NCBI GenBank assembly: GCA_964653095.1
Contig: CAZZEH010000010.1
Span: 37,342-101,341 of the forward strand
Origin: JAMLHH01 sp964653095
Lineage (GTDB): Bacteria; Bacteroidota; Bacteroidia; Chitinophagales; JADIYW01
DNA: 64,000 nt
Direction of reading: 5' to 3'
The notes below the pieces were generated by a model. That model had not been told where the DNA came from. It was given only the letters and a program-made list of their open reading frames with translations, and did no database searches. Position 1 is the first letter of the stretch. Each line of letters opens with the position of its first letter. The translations under genes and the position numbers were made by a program. Positions 1 to 8,579 of this stretch are shown here, in pieces.

Positions 1-2648
1 TCACCAACTTATTTGAGTTTTTACCCGAACGGACTTTTGTCTGGATGAAATCTCCGGAAGACATTGATAAAAATTGGCAAACTCATTACGAATTAGCCCA
101 GATGGAGTATGAAAACTTATCCGAAACAGATAGCAGTCACCCTTTTCACAGCAGAAAGCTGAAGCAGCTTTTTTCAGACTCATCGGACTTAAATGCTTTG
201 CTGAAAAATTATGCGCAGGTCATTACAAATGTCTATAGCGCGCCCGAAGGTTATGAAGAAATAGATATGCAGGGCAGCCCCCCGCCAAGTTTTAACCGAA
301 ATTTTGATTTGCTTGCAGATTGTCTGAATAACCAAAGTCAGGAGGGTATTCAGAATATTTTATTTTCGGAAAATATAAAACAGCTTGAGCGAATTCGCCA
401 TATTTTTGAAGATAAGCAGGTTTCTGTGAAATGGGACGGAATTAATATTTCGCTTTCAGAAGGATTTATTGACAAGCAATTGAAGCTAGCCTGCTTTACC
501 GACCATCAAATTTTTGAAAGATTTCACAGATACAGAACTATAGAGCGGTTTTCAAGAGATAAAGCTATAACGGTACGTGCTTTGAAAGATTTGAATCAGG
601 GAGATTATGTGACACATATTGATCATGGTGTCGGCGTATTCTCGGGGTTGCAGAGATTAGAGATTGGCGGTAAAGTACAAGAGACTGTCCGAATTAGATA
701 TGCCGGAACAGATATTCTTTATGTAAATATTCAGTCGCTGCACAAAATCTCAAAATATTCAGGGAAGGAAGGCCGGACTCCTAAAGTTCACAAGCTGGGA
801 ACTAATACCTGGAATAATCTTAAAAACAAGACCAAACAAAAAGTAAAGAGTATAGCCCGGGAGCTAATACAATTGTATGCTCAGCGAAAGATGAAAGAAG
901 GGTTTGCTTTCTCGAAAGATACTTATTTGCAGCATGAATTGGAAGCTTCATTTATTTATGAAGATACACCTGATCAGGAAAAAGCTACTGCGGATGTAAA
1001 AGCAGACATGGAAATGCCGTATCCGATGGATCGGCTGATTTGTGGTGATGTTGGATTTGGGAAGACAGAAGTCGCTTTAAGAGCTGCTTTTAAGGCTGTT
1101 GTGGATGGGAAGCAGGTGGCAGTCTTAGTGCCGACTACTATTCTTGCCTGGCAGCATTATAAAACTTTCAGCGAACGCTTAAAAGACTTCCCGGTAAAAG
1201 TAGATTATGTCAACAGGTTTAAAACCGGAAAGCAAAAAACTGAGTCACTTGACGCCCTGAAAAAAGGTGCAACTGATATAATAATTGGCACCCATATACT
1301 TTTGGGGAAGAAAATTCAGTTTAAGGATTTAGGACTTTTGGTTATCGATGAAGAACAGAAATTTGGAGTGTCTGCAAAAGAAAAACTCAAACAGCTTGCA
1401 TTAGGAGTAGATACTCTGACACTCAGTGCCACGCCTATTCCGCGTACATTAAAATTTTCTTTGATGGGGGCGAGGGACTTGTCCAATATTTTGACTCCGC
1501 CACCCAACCGTCAGCCAATTACCACAGAGCTAATTCGTTTTGACCGTCAAAAAATAAGAGAAATAATTGAAAATGAAGTCTTTCGTGGGGGGCAGGTGTT
1601 TTTTGTTCATAACAGGGTGAGTGATATACAGACACTTTGCGCCAACCTTAAAAGTTTACTGCCGGGTATAGATATTCAGTTTGCTCACGGACAGATGGAT
1701 GGGACGAAATTGGAAAATATCATGATGGATTTTGTAGAAGGAAAATTTGATGTATTGGTCAGTACCAATATTATTGAATCCGGGCTGGATATAGAAAATG
1801 CCAATACCATAATTATTCATAATGCGCATCATTTTGGTTTGAGTGATTTGCATCAGATGCGGGGCAGGGTAGGGCGTTCCAATAAAAAGGCATATTGTTA
1901 TTTGATTAGTCCGCCCAAAAGTGTTTTGACTAATGAAGCAAAAAGAAGATTACAGACTTTAGAGGAATTCTCGGATTTGGGAAGCGGTTTTCAGATAGCC
2001 ATGAGAGATATGGATATTCGGGGAGCCGGAAATCTGTTGGGAAGTGAGCAGAGTGGATTTATTGCGGATATAGGGTATGAAATGTATCATAAGATTTTGG
2101 AAGAAGCCATTCAGGAATTAAAATATTCAGACTTTAAAGAGGTTTTTCAGGAGCAGATAGAACAGCAAAAAGAATTTGTCAAAGACTGTACGATAGAAAC
2201 AGATATAGAGATGCTCATACCTTTGGAGTATGTAAGTAATACAGAAGAACGGTTAAAGCTTTATACTGAATTGGATCATCTGGACAATGAGAAACAGCTT
2301 GCAGAGTTTTCGCAGCAGCTTACAGATAGGTTTGGACAATTGCCCATGCCGGTAGAGGAACTTTTTGATGCGCTCAGATTACGATGGTCGGCAAAGAAAG
2401 CAGGTTTTGAACGCGTCATTTTAAAATCAGGGAAGTTAAGATGCTATTTTCTGGAAAATCCGGATTCTCCGTTTTATCAGAGTTCAATTTTTCAGGTCAT
2501 TTTGTCTAATCTGCAACAAAGCGGAAGAATGCATTTAAAGCAATCCGGAGAGTCCTTAATTTTGACCATAGACAGTGTACACACTATGGGACAGGCTATG
2601 AAGCTTATAGAAAGGCTGACTGAGAATGTGTCGGCCGAAGCAAATTGA
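1..2648 (+). CDS. mfd: Transcription-repair coupling factor Mfd (5' end outside window)
   Basis: Mfd is a DNA translocase that removes stalled RNA polymerase and recruits UvrA to damage. The frame is open from base 3 with no stop, so the gene enters the window from the left; about 881 residues are visible of a family length near 1150. Missing are most of the N-terminal UvrB-homology modules. Visible in order: the RNA-polymerase-interacting CarD-like domain (GDYVTHIDHGVGVF, near visible residue 200), helicase Walker A GDVGFGKTE (about 347-356), the DEEQ box (about 449), the motif III-like SATPIPRT (about 473), motif VI QMRGRVGRS (about 620), and the C-terminal TRCF domain (about 735-835). The first ATG at 45 is internal and should not be used as the start. 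Confidence 0.95.
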   Translation, partial: TNLFEFLPERTFVWMKSPEDIDKNWQTHYELAQMEYENLSETDSSHPFHSRKLKQLFSDSSDLNALLKNYAQVITNVYSAPEGYEEIDMQGSPPPSFNRNFDLLADCLNNQSQEGIQNILFSENIKQLERIRHIFEDKQVSVKWDGINISLSEGFIDKQLKLACFTDHQIFERFHRYRTIERFSRDKAITVRALKDLNQGDYVTHIDHGVGVFSGLQRLEIGGKVQETVRIRYAGTDILYVNIQSLHKISKYSGKEGRTPKVHKLGTNTWNNLKNKTKQKVKSIARELIQLYAQRKMKEGFAFSKDTYLQHELEASFIYEDTPDQEKATADVKADMEMPYPMDRLICGDVGFGKTEVALRAAFKAVVDGKQVAVLVPTTILAWQHYKTFSERLKDFPVKVDYVNRFKTGKQKTESLDALKKGATDIIIGTHILLGKKIQFKDLGLLVIDEEQKFGVSAKEKLKQLALGVDTLTLSATPIPRTLKFSLMGARDLSNILTPPPNRQPITTELIRFDRQKIREIIENEVFRGGQVFFVHNRVSDIQTLCANLKSLLPGIDIQFAHGQMDGTKLENIMMDFVEGKFDVLVSTNIIESGLDIENANTIIIHNAHHFGLSDLHQMRGRVGRSNKKAYCYLISPPKSVLTNEAKRRLQTLEEFSDLGSGFQIAMRDMDIRGAGNLLGSEQSGFIADIGYEMYHKILEEAIQELKYSDFKEVFQEQIEQQKEFVKDCTIETDIEMLIPLEYVSNTEERLKLYTELDHLDNEKQLAEFSQQLTDRFGQLPMPVEELFDALRLRWSAKKAGFERVILKSGKLRCYFLENPDSPFYQSSIFQVILSNLQQSGRMHLKQSGESLILTIDSVHTMGQAMKLIERLTENVSAEAN

Positions 2649-2700
2649 GATTGCCTTTTTTTAGAAAATTGCTTAAATTTATTAGTTAAAATAAAGAACC

Positions 2701-3069
2701 ATGTCCGAACTTAAAGTTTATGAATATGCCAGATGCACTTCCTGCCGGAGAGCAAAAAAGTTTCTGAGAGATAATCAAATCGACTTTCTCGATATTCCTA
2801 TTTTGGATACTCCTCCTTCACGTGAAGAATTGTCAAAAATGCTTGAGCATATTAAAGCAAAAGGACTTACTATTAACAGACTTTTTAATACTTCCGGAAA
2901 AGCGTATAAAGAAATGGGTATTTCTAAGAAGCTCAAAACTATGACAGAAGATGAAGCTTTAGATTTACTTGCAGGAAACGGTATGCTGATAAAAAGACCT
3001 TTTGTATTATTAGAAGATGATGGATTCGTAGGGTTTAAGGAAGAGGAGTGGAAGCAGAAATTTGCCTGA
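2701..3069 (+). CDS. ArsC/Spx-family thioredoxin-fold protein
   Basis: A 122-residue protein of the arsenate reductase/Spx/YffB family. A CTSC motif (CxxC, residues 13-16) follows the first beta strand, and the thioredoxin-like fold continues through LFNTSGKAYKEMG and a late KRPFVL segment (the family KRP cis-proline region). Members are glutathione/thioredoxin-linked reductases or RNA polymerase-binding regulators; family labels of arsenate reductase are often only inherited. It lacks arsenic-resistance neighbours (no arsB or arsR), so a role in arsenic detoxification is not supported. It lies 52 bp after mfd and is followed by a hairpin terminator. Confidence 0.8.
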   Translation: MSELKVYEYARCTSCRRAKKFLRDNQIDFLDIPILDTPPSREELSKMLEHIKAKGLTINRLFNTSGKAYKEMGISKKLKTMTEDEALDLLAGNGMLIKRPFVLLEDDGFVGFKEEEWKQKFA

Positions 3070-3100
3070 ATGTATTAGTTTAAATGCCTGAGCCTAACAA

Positions 3101-3133
3101 AAAAGCCATTCTCAAGAAGTAAGAATGGCTTTT
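3101..3133. terminator. Bidirectional hairpin terminator between ArsC-like gene and tRNA operon
   Basis: A perfect 12-bp stem AAAAGCCATTCT / AGAATGGCTTTT encloses a 9-base loop (3113-3121). The A and T ends of the stem give a U-rich tract on both strands, so it can end the ArsC-like gene reading right and the tRNA operon reading left. On the minus strand it begins only one base after the tRNA-Lys discriminator base. Confidence 0.8.
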
Positions 3134-3134
3134 G

Positions 3135-3207
3135 TGATCCCGCTGGGGCTCGAACCCAGGACCCATACATTAAAAGTGTATTGCTCTACCTACTGAGCTA
3201 CGGAATC
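3135..3207 (-). tRNA. tRNA-Lys (TTT), promoter-distal copy
   Basis: A 73-base cloverleaf on the minus strand. The acceptor stem pairs GATTCCG with CGGGATC and the discriminator is A at 3135. The D arm contains AGCTCAGTAGGTAGAGC, the anticodon loop is CTTTTAA with anticodon TTT, and the T arm contains GGTTCGAGCC. No CCA is encoded. It is base-for-base identical to the copy at 3349-3421. Confidence 0.96.
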
Positions 3208-3241
3208 CGATTTTACAATTTTTTCTAATGTAAATTTGCAG

Positions 3242-3324
3242 TGCCCACGACTGGATTCGAACCAGCACATCCATAGGACACCACCCCCTCAAGATGGCGT
3301 GTCTACCAATTCCACCACATGGGC
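3242..3324 (-). tRNA. tRNA-Leu (GAG)
   Basis: An 83-base tRNA with a long variable arm, as expected for leucine. The acceptor stem pairs GCCCATG with CGTGGGC and the discriminator is A. The anticodon stem is CCATC/GGTGG with loop TTGAGGG, giving anticodon GAG (reads CUC/CUU). No CCA is encoded. It sits between the two identical tRNA-Lys genes. Confidence 0.96.
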
Positions 3325-3348
3325 ATCAGAAATATTTTTAAGAACTTG

Positions 3349-3421
3349 TGATCCCGCTGGGGCTCGAACCCAGGACCCATACATTAAAAGTGTATTGCTC
3401 TACCTACTGAGCTACGGAATC
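3349..3421 (-). tRNA. tRNA-Lys (TTT), promoter-proximal copy
   Basis: Identical over all 73 bases to the tRNA at 3135-3207: the same acceptor stem, anticodon TTT and T arm. It is the first gene of the minus-strand tRNA operon, about 20 bases downstream of the -7 box at 3441-3448. Confidence 0.96.
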
Positions 3422-3440
3422 CCGTTTTTTAAAACGTGTG

Positions 3441-3470
3441 CAAATATAGAAACTTGTTCTTTATTTTCAA
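3441..3470 (-). promoter_or_regulatory. Bacteroidota-type promoter of the tRNA operon
   Basis: Read on the minus strand there is TTG (3470-3468), a 19-base spacer, then TATATTTG (3448-3441). This fits the Bacteroidota consensus of a -33 TTTG-like box and a -7 TAnnTTTG box. It is the best promoter match in the window and is correctly placed for Lys-Leu-Lys transcription ending at the hairpin at 3101-3133. Confidence 0.65.
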
Positions 3471-3545
3471 GTAATAAAATGAATTAATTGCTCTTTGATC
3501 TACTTTTAATTTTATTGCTTTTAGAAGAACTCCTTATGTGAAAAG

Positions 3546-4223
3546 TTAATTGTTGACGACAATTGTTTCCTTAGGCCTTTTATCTTCAAAGACATATATT
3601 TTGATTAAAACGCCTGTAGTGTCGTAAATTTTGATTTCACCGTCCTCAAAATCTTCTGAGTATTTGCCTGTCGCAGATAAGTTCCCATTGGAATGATATT
3701 CTTTAAATTCTCCTTCGCGCATACCATTTTTATAACTTCCTTCAGCCTCTAAGAGGCCATTTGGATAGTATTGTTTAAAAGGACCGTGTTCCTCACCATT
3801 TTCAAAAAACACGCTTTCTCTCAATTGCCCGGCTGGCAGTTCATAATAACTTTTTAACTCTCCTGTGAGCTGATTGTCTTTGTATGCTCCTAACTGCTTT
3901 GGCTCTCCGTTTTCATAAAACTGCTGGTAAGTCCCGTTGTATTTTCCCTGAATGTAGTTCTCTACAATTTTTACTTTTCCATTGGGATAATACAAAATGC
4001 GCTGTCCGTCTATTTCGCCCTGTATGTAATCGACTGTTTCCAAAGTATCGCTTTTAGAGGAAACTCTTACATACAATCCGTCAATTATATTAGTATCACT
4101 TTTTAAAACGAAATAAATTTCTCTTTCGTCGTTCGACAGATTGTTTTCTACTTTGATGTGAGTATCTGTCCTGCAGCTCACTAAGTACAAAATTGCTATG
4201 ATTCCATAGAGATATTTTGACAT
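3546..4223 (-). CDS. MORN-repeat (YwqK-like) lipoprotein
   Basis: A 225-residue predicted lipoprotein. A short hydrophobic leader ends in a lipobox-like LVSC, so Cys17 is the likely lipidated residue. The rest is about six tandem MORN-like units of roughly 22 residues with the pattern G-x-YYPNG-x-h-x-x-x-x-Y-x-x-G (for example YYPNGKVKI, YENGEPKQLGAY, YYPNGLLEAEGSY, YHSNGNLSATGKY). Relatives are often named YwqK-family antitoxin components in databases. No toxin gene is adjacent, so I treat it as an envelope repeat protein of unknown function. Confidence 0.8.
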   Translation of the reverse strand: MSKYLYGIIAILYLVSCRTDTHIKVENNLSNDEREIYFVLKSDTNIIDGLYVRVSSKSDTLETVDYIQGEIDGQRILYYPNGKVKIVENYIQGKYNGTYQQFYENGEPKQLGAYKDNQLTGELKSYYELPAGQLRESVFFENGEEHGPFKQYYPNGLLEAEGSYKNGMREGEFKEYHSNGNLSATGKYSEDFEDGEIKIYDTTGVLIKIYVFEDKRPKETIVVNN

Positions 4224-4314
4224 ATCTATTGTTTTATCTAATAAATATAATCAAAACTGCTGATATCCCTTACAGATTCTCTTATTCTGAATTATTTTCA
4301 AAGTATTAAAAATA

Positions 4315-5592
4315 TTAGTCTTTAATGCAGCGTACTGAAGCTCCAGCAGCACGCTCTACACTAAATATATCACCATCATCATCATCAAAACTGCTAAAGA
4401 ATAACTGCGAACTTTCTGTGTTGTTATAAGCCGGTGAACTGCTCCAATACCTACCATTAAAACCTATATTTATAAGATAACCTCCTTTTGGAAAACGATA
4501 TCCTGCCATTGGTAACTTTAAAGGTGAGGCTAATGCTCCATCGGGATTATTGGTTATCCAACTTTTTCTTTCATTTTCCCATTCTGCAGATGTAGGTACT
4601 CTGTAACCGTTAGGACACGGATTGTTAATGCCGTCAACACCTTGCCATAAGTTGTTGTTTTGCGGTGTCCGCCAGTCATAAGGATCGTCTGTTGGAACAA
4701 TAAATTCTCCATGTCCCGGAGTATTGCTGTTACTTAATACATCAGTTATTTCAGAATCGCGCTTTTCATGACCGTCCGTACCTCGTCCCCATTGGTATAA
4801 ATCACCGTAAGAATCCTCATCCGTAGAAGAAGTAGCTACTTGTGCAGCACCCAGATTTCTATCCATCCATACTTTACCGGTGGCTGGGTTGATGACATCT
4901 CCTGGCCCAAGACTTATCCAGGTAGGAATACCATTAAACATATATAGCATACTTCCATTATTTCCCGGAGCAACATTCACCCAGGCTGTTCCATTCCAAT
5001 ACAACATTTCGCCTGGTGTAGTGCCATCAGGTGCCTGACCATCTTGCCCATCCGCTCCTTTTAAAGAGTTGAGCCAGGTCGTTTCATCTCCGGCAAACCC
5101 ATTGTCCACAGCAATTTCATAAGCGGATTGTCCATCTTGTCCGGGTTCCCCTTGTTCTCCTTGTGGCCCCGGAGTGCCTGGCGTTCCACTTGTTTCTGCA
5201 TATAGCGCATACGGGACACTCATAAGTTGACTGACTCCTGTTATAGAGTAACTCGTTCCACCAGTAGGATCTGTTTCTGTTTTAATAAAATAAAGACCTG
5301 TGGACCAGTCTATTTCGGAAAATATCCCTATTATGGGAATTCCGCTTCCAATCTCCAGACTGACCAAGCCATTTGCATTAGTAGTGGGATTTGGATTGTA
5401 AATTTCCTTATATACTTCTGTGCCATCTGCAGAACCCTGTAAAACAGATACGCGCATTCCGATAGCCTGATTGGATACTAATTGATTGCTGCCATCTCTA
5501 ATTACAGCCTGATAGCTCATTTTTCCAGGTGCCTGACCAAATACATTCGCAGATAGAAACAAAGCGATGTAAACAAAAAATAGTTTTCTCAT
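4315..5592 (-). CDS. Collagen-like FISUMP-domain surface protein
   Basis: A 425-residue exported protein. A signal peptide ends near NVFGQ (about residue 20). Residues 25-130 form a Bacteroidota fibre-head-like region (SYQAVIRDG). A short collagen-like Gly-X-Y tract follows at about 136-152 (GTPGTPGPQGEQGEPGQDGQ), with a second GADGQDGQ patch near 180. The C-terminal half is a FISUMP domain (Fibrobacter succinogenes major paralogous domain) with the hallmark WMDRNLGA, DLYQWGRGTDG, CPNGYRVPTSAEW and YWSSS blocks. No T9SS sorting domain is visible at its end. It starts 5 bp after the stop of the small T9SS protein at 5598-6077, so the two are probably co-transcribed. An adhesin or fibre role is inferred only from domain content. 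Confidence 0.85.
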   Translation of the reverse strand: MRKLFFVYIALFLSANVFGQAPGKMSYQAVIRDGSNQLVSNQAIGMRVSVLQGSADGTEVYKEIYNPNPTTNANGLVSLEIGSGIPIIGIFSEIDWSTGLYFIKTETDPTGGTSYSITGVSQLMSVPYALYAETSGTPGTPGPQGEQGEPGQDGQSAYEIAVDNGFAGDETTWLNSLKGADGQDGQAPDGTTPGEMLYWNGTAWVNVAPGNNGSMLYMFNGIPTWISLGPGDVINPATGKVWMDRNLGAAQVATSSTDEDSYGDLYQWGRGTDGHEKRDSEITDVLSNSNTPGHGEFIVPTDDPYDWRTPQNNNLWQGVDGINNPCPNGYRVPTSAEWENERKSWITNNPDGALASPLKLPMAGYRFPKGGYLINIGFNGRYWSSSPAYNNTESSQLFFSSFDDDDGDIFSVERAAGASVRCIKD

Positions 5593-5597
5593 AATGG

Positions 5598-6077
5598 TTA
5601 TAGTTTTACAATTTTAAAAGATTGAATTTTTTTGCTCTTGTAATCAAATATATTAATGAAATATGTAGCTTTTGCCAAGTCATTCATGTGTATAATAGTT
5701 TCACCCGAATAGATTTGTGCGGCATGCCGTAATCTCCCCTGAATATCAAGAAGTTGAAGCGACAGTTTTTCACTGTTATAATCTTTTATTTGCAGGGTCA
5801 AATGATCAGAGGTTGGATTTGGGAAAACCGACAATGAAATATTCAGGAGGCTTTCTTTGATTCCGACCGGTATAATTTCATATCCATGCTGTACTCCCTG
5901 AGTGACTGTTCCGCTATGGTCTGAATGGGCAGTATAAACAATCTGTCCGACAGAATAAGCTACTGTACCTCCAATCCCGGTAGCATCACCGCCGGCTGTG
6001 TTTAAGGATTGCTGAGCATATAATGAGCCGACAAACCATGTCGCCATGATAAAAATTGCTGTTTTACGTGTTTTCAT
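5598..6077 (-). CDS. Small T9SS type A sorting-domain protein
   Basis: A 159-residue exported protein. The signal peptide ends after SLYAQ (about residue 21). The mature N-terminus carries a glycine-rich motif (TAGGDATGIGGTVAYSVGQ) common in small secreted Bacteroidota proteins, and residues 86-159 are a T9SS type A sorting domain (SVFPNPTSDHLTLQI, LLDIQGRL, ending FKIVKL). The product should cross the outer membrane through the type IX system. It is the first gene of a likely pair with the FISUMP protein downstream. Confidence 0.85.
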   Translation of the reverse strand: MKTRKTAIFIMATWFVGSLYAQQSLNTAGGDATGIGGTVAYSVGQIVYTAHSDHSGTVTQGVQHGYEIIPVGIKESLLNISLSVFPNPTSDHLTLQIKDYNSEKLSLQLLDIQGRLRHAAQIYSGETIIHMNDLAKATYFINIFDYKSKKIQSFKIVKL

Positions 6078-6103
6078 ATTGAGTCGGGTTATATTTATTA
6101 TTA

Positions 6104-6124
6104 TCCAAAATCATTCATTTTGGA
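6104..6124. terminator. Hairpin downstream of ftsH
   Basis: A perfect 8-bp inverted repeat TCCAAAAT / ATTTTGGA with a 5-base loop, 22 bp beyond the ftsH stop and 27 bp before the next minus-strand start. No clear U-run follows on the minus strand, so it could be a weak terminator, an RNA-stabilising hairpin, or an operator for the T9SS/FISUMP pair. Confidence 0.45.
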
Positions 6125-6145
6125 AATATACCTGAATATATGAAG

Positions 6146-8116
6146 TTATTCTTTTAAAACAGCATCACTCGCATGTTCTTCGTCTGTAGGCTCATCTCTT
6201 TCGGAAGGTCTTTGTCCGATTAGTTCTTCTAAGTCTGATTTGAACAGGATTTCTTTCTTGAGAAGTGCCTGAGCTATAGTTTCCAAATCTTCTCTTTTTT
6301 CAGTGAGAAGTTCTTTAGTGTAATCATAAGCTTTTTGAATAATTTTTCTGACTTCTTCATCGATTTCTCTTGCCGTCACTTCGGAATAAGGTTTGGTAAA
6401 AGAATTTTCATTTGTCGGATCATAAAAAGACAGGTTGCCAATGACATCATTCATGCCATATACTGTGACCATACCGTACGCCATATTGGTAATTCTTTGC
6501 AGGTCATTTTGTGCTCCGGTAGATATTTTTCCAAAAACTATTTCTTCTGCAGCTCTTCCTCCAAGTGTCATACACATCATGTCAAATAATTGTTCTGTTC
6601 TGTATAGATACTGTTCTTTTGGCAGGTACTGGGCATATCCCAAAGCCGCCTCGCCCCTCGGAATAATGGTTACTTTTAATAAAGGATCGGCATGTTCAAG
6701 ATACCAGCCACATATCGCGTGACCGGCCTCGTGATACGCAATAATTTCTTTCTCTTGTGGAGATATAATTTTGTTTTTCTTTTCCAAACCTCCTATTACC
6801 CGGTCAATGGCCTCGTGAAAGTCATCAACCTGAACAGAGTTTTTGTTTTTTCTGGCAGCGATAAGAGCCGCTTCATTACAGACGTTAGCTATTTCGGCAC
6901 CCGCAAAACCCGGTGTCAGTGAAGCGAGTTTCTCCGGTCTGACCTCTGGGTCTAATTTTAGTTTCTTCAGGTGGACTTTAAAAATCTGTTCACGACCTTT
7001 TAAATCAGGCTTATCAATAGAAATTTGGCGGTCAAACCGACCCGGTCTTAAGAGTGCAGGGTCCAACACATCAGGCCTGTTGGTAGCTGCTAAGATAATT
7101 ACCCCGGCATCACCACTGAATCCGTCCATTTCTACCAGCATTTGGTTAAGCGTATTTTCCCTCTCGTCATTGCTTTGAAACATGTTTTTCCCTCTCGCTC
7201 TTCCTATTGCATCAATTTCATCAATAAAAATAATACTTGGCGCTTTCTCTCTGGCCTGTTTAAATAAATCTCTTACTCTGGAGGCACCCACACCGACAAA
7301 CATTTCGACGAAGTCTGAGCCTGACAGGGAGAAAAAGGGAACTTTGGCTTCTCCGGCTACTGCTTTTGCGAGCAGAGTTTTACCTGTTCCGGGAGAGCCT
7401 ACCAATAATAACCCTTTGGGAATCGTTCCTCCGAGTGAGGTGTATTTTTTAGGGTTTTTCAAGAAATCTACAACCTCTTTTACTTCTTCCTTGGCCTCAT
7501 CAAGACCAGCGACATCGTCAAAAGTAATATTGACTAAGGTAGAATCTTTATCGTGAAGAGTGGCCTTGGATTTTCCGATATTGAATATCTGACCTCCTGT
7601 TCCTCCCATAGCACTGCCTACACGCCTCATCATAAACATCCACAGACCCACTATTAAGAGAATAGGAAAAAGCCAGCTTATCAGAATATCAAACATATTT
7701 CCGCGTTTGATATATTCGGTCTTTATAGCTTTATCTGCGGGCAAATCAGACTGAACTCTGTCCACCTGTTCCTGAAAATATTTTTTATCGGGAATGGTAA
7801 ATTTGAATTGAGGACCGGAACCGCTGATTCCCATTCTGGATTTTCCAACTTCTTTATATTCTTCTTTATTTAACGCTTCTTCTTTGAGATATACTTCGAC
7901 TACGTCATCGTTGACTACAGTAGCTTTTTTAACATCTCCCGACGGCAGTAACTCATTGAAAAAGACTTCCATAGAGATATCTTCCGTACTTTGGTTCATT
8001 TGAAACATTTGAGAGCCTAATAGCAAAACTATGGCTATGGCATAAATCCAATAAAAGTTGAATTTGCTTTTCTTTGGAGCTTTATTTTTTTGGTTGTTTT
8101 TTGGCAGCTTTTCCAT
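6146..8116 (-). CDS. ftsH: ATP-dependent zinc metalloprotease FtsH
   Basis: A membrane-anchored AAA+ protease for quality control of membrane proteins and short-lived regulators; 656 residues is normal for the family. Residues 21-37 and 143-162 are transmembrane segments flanking a periplasmic FtsH extracellular domain. The AAA module has Walker A GSPGTGKT (240-247; Ser replaces the commoner second Pro), Walker B IIFIDEID (295-302) and the second region of homology NRPDVLDPALLRPGRFDR (346-363). The zinc motif HEAGH is at 462-466. The C-terminus is acidic. It lies 35 bp downstream of rsfS. Confidence 0.97.
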   Translation of the reverse strand: MEKLPKNNQKNKAPKKSKFNFYWIYAIAIVLLLGSQMFQMNQSTEDISMEVFFNELLPSGDVKKATVVNDDVVEVYLKEEALNKEEYKEVGKSRMGISGSGPQFKFTIPDKKYFQEQVDRVQSDLPADKAIKTEYIKRGNMFDILISWLFPILLIVGLWMFMMRRVGSAMGGTGGQIFNIGKSKATLHDKDSTLVNITFDDVAGLDEAKEEVKEVVDFLKNPKKYTSLGGTIPKGLLLVGSPGTGKTLLAKAVAGEAKVPFFSLSGSDFVEMFVGVGASRVRDLFKQAREKAPSIIFIDEIDAIGRARGKNMFQSNDERENTLNQMLVEMDGFSGDAGVIILAATNRPDVLDPALLRPGRFDRQISIDKPDLKGREQIFKVHLKKLKLDPEVRPEKLASLTPGFAGAEIANVCNEAALIAARKNKNSVQVDDFHEAIDRVIGGLEKKNKIISPQEKEIIAYHEAGHAICGWYLEHADPLLKVTIIPRGEAALGYAQYLPKEQYLYRTEQLFDMMCMTLGGRAAEEIVFGKISTGAQNDLQRITNMAYGMVTVYGMNDVIGNLSFYDPTNENSFTKPYSEVTAREIDEEVRKIIQKAYDYTKELLTEKREDLETIAQALLKKEILFKSDLEELIGQRPSERDEPTDEEHASDAVLKE

Positions 8117-8151
8117 GAAGTTTAATACTGTCGTTTTTTAAATATTATTTA

Positions 8152-8535
8152 TTATGAATCATATTTTGTTATGAATGCATCGCTCCATAAATCCTCAAGT
8201 TGATAAAATTCTCTCTTTTCTGTTAGAAATATATGTACCACTATGTCCCCTATATCTGCCAAAATCCATTCTCCGTTGTCTCTGCCTTCAATGCGAACTC
8301 TTTTTAAGCCTGCATTTTGTTTTAATTCAAATTCAATATAGTCCAAAATGGCTCTGGCATGAGTTGAAGTGTCTGTGTGACAAATAATGAAATAATCTGC
8401 GACTGCTTCAGGTATGTTTTTTAAGTTTAGACTTACAATATTTTGACCTTTTTTATCTTGTATGGATTCAATAACCAATTGAGCCAAACTTTCAGTATTG
8501 TACTTTTTTGCTGCTACAGTTGTGCTTTCTCTCAA
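8152..8535 (-). CDS. rsfS: Ribosomal silencing factor RsfS
   Basis: A 127-residue RsfS/Iojap protein, which binds ribosomal protein uL14 and blocks subunit joining when nutrients are short. Diagnostic features are the N-terminal helix LAQLVIESIQDKKGQNIVSL, then YFIICHTDTSTHARAI, RIEGRDNGEWILAD and DIVVHIF. The start is TTG at 8535: no in-frame ATG exists nearby upstream and the family start fits here. It is divergent from birA with only 44 bp between the two starts. Confidence 0.93.
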   Translation of the reverse strand: MRESTTVAAKKYNTESLAQLVIESIQDKKGQNIVSLNLKNIPEAVADYFIICHTDTSTHARAILDYIEFELKQNAGLKRVRIEGRDNGEWILADIGDIVVHIFLTEKREFYQLEDLWSDAFITKYDS

Positions 8536-8579
8536 AATATTTTTCTGTATTTTTATATTATAATTTAATTCTTTGATTC

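Noticed and set aside
2701..3069. Naming the ArsC/Spx-like protein an arsenate reductase
   Set aside because: No arsenic genes are near and family members include regulators; the name would be over-specific.
3236..3487. An 83-residue open frame on the plus strand
   Set aside because: It lies across three minus-strand tRNA genes and has no protein-family signal.
3546..4223. Naming the MORN protein an antitoxin
   Set aside because: No adjacent toxin gene; MORN-type repeats and a lipobox point to an envelope protein.
5091..5190. A DNA tandem repeat in the FISUMP gene
   Set aside because: It is a short protein-level Gly-X-Y collagen-like tract within an intact gene, not a DNA repeat element.
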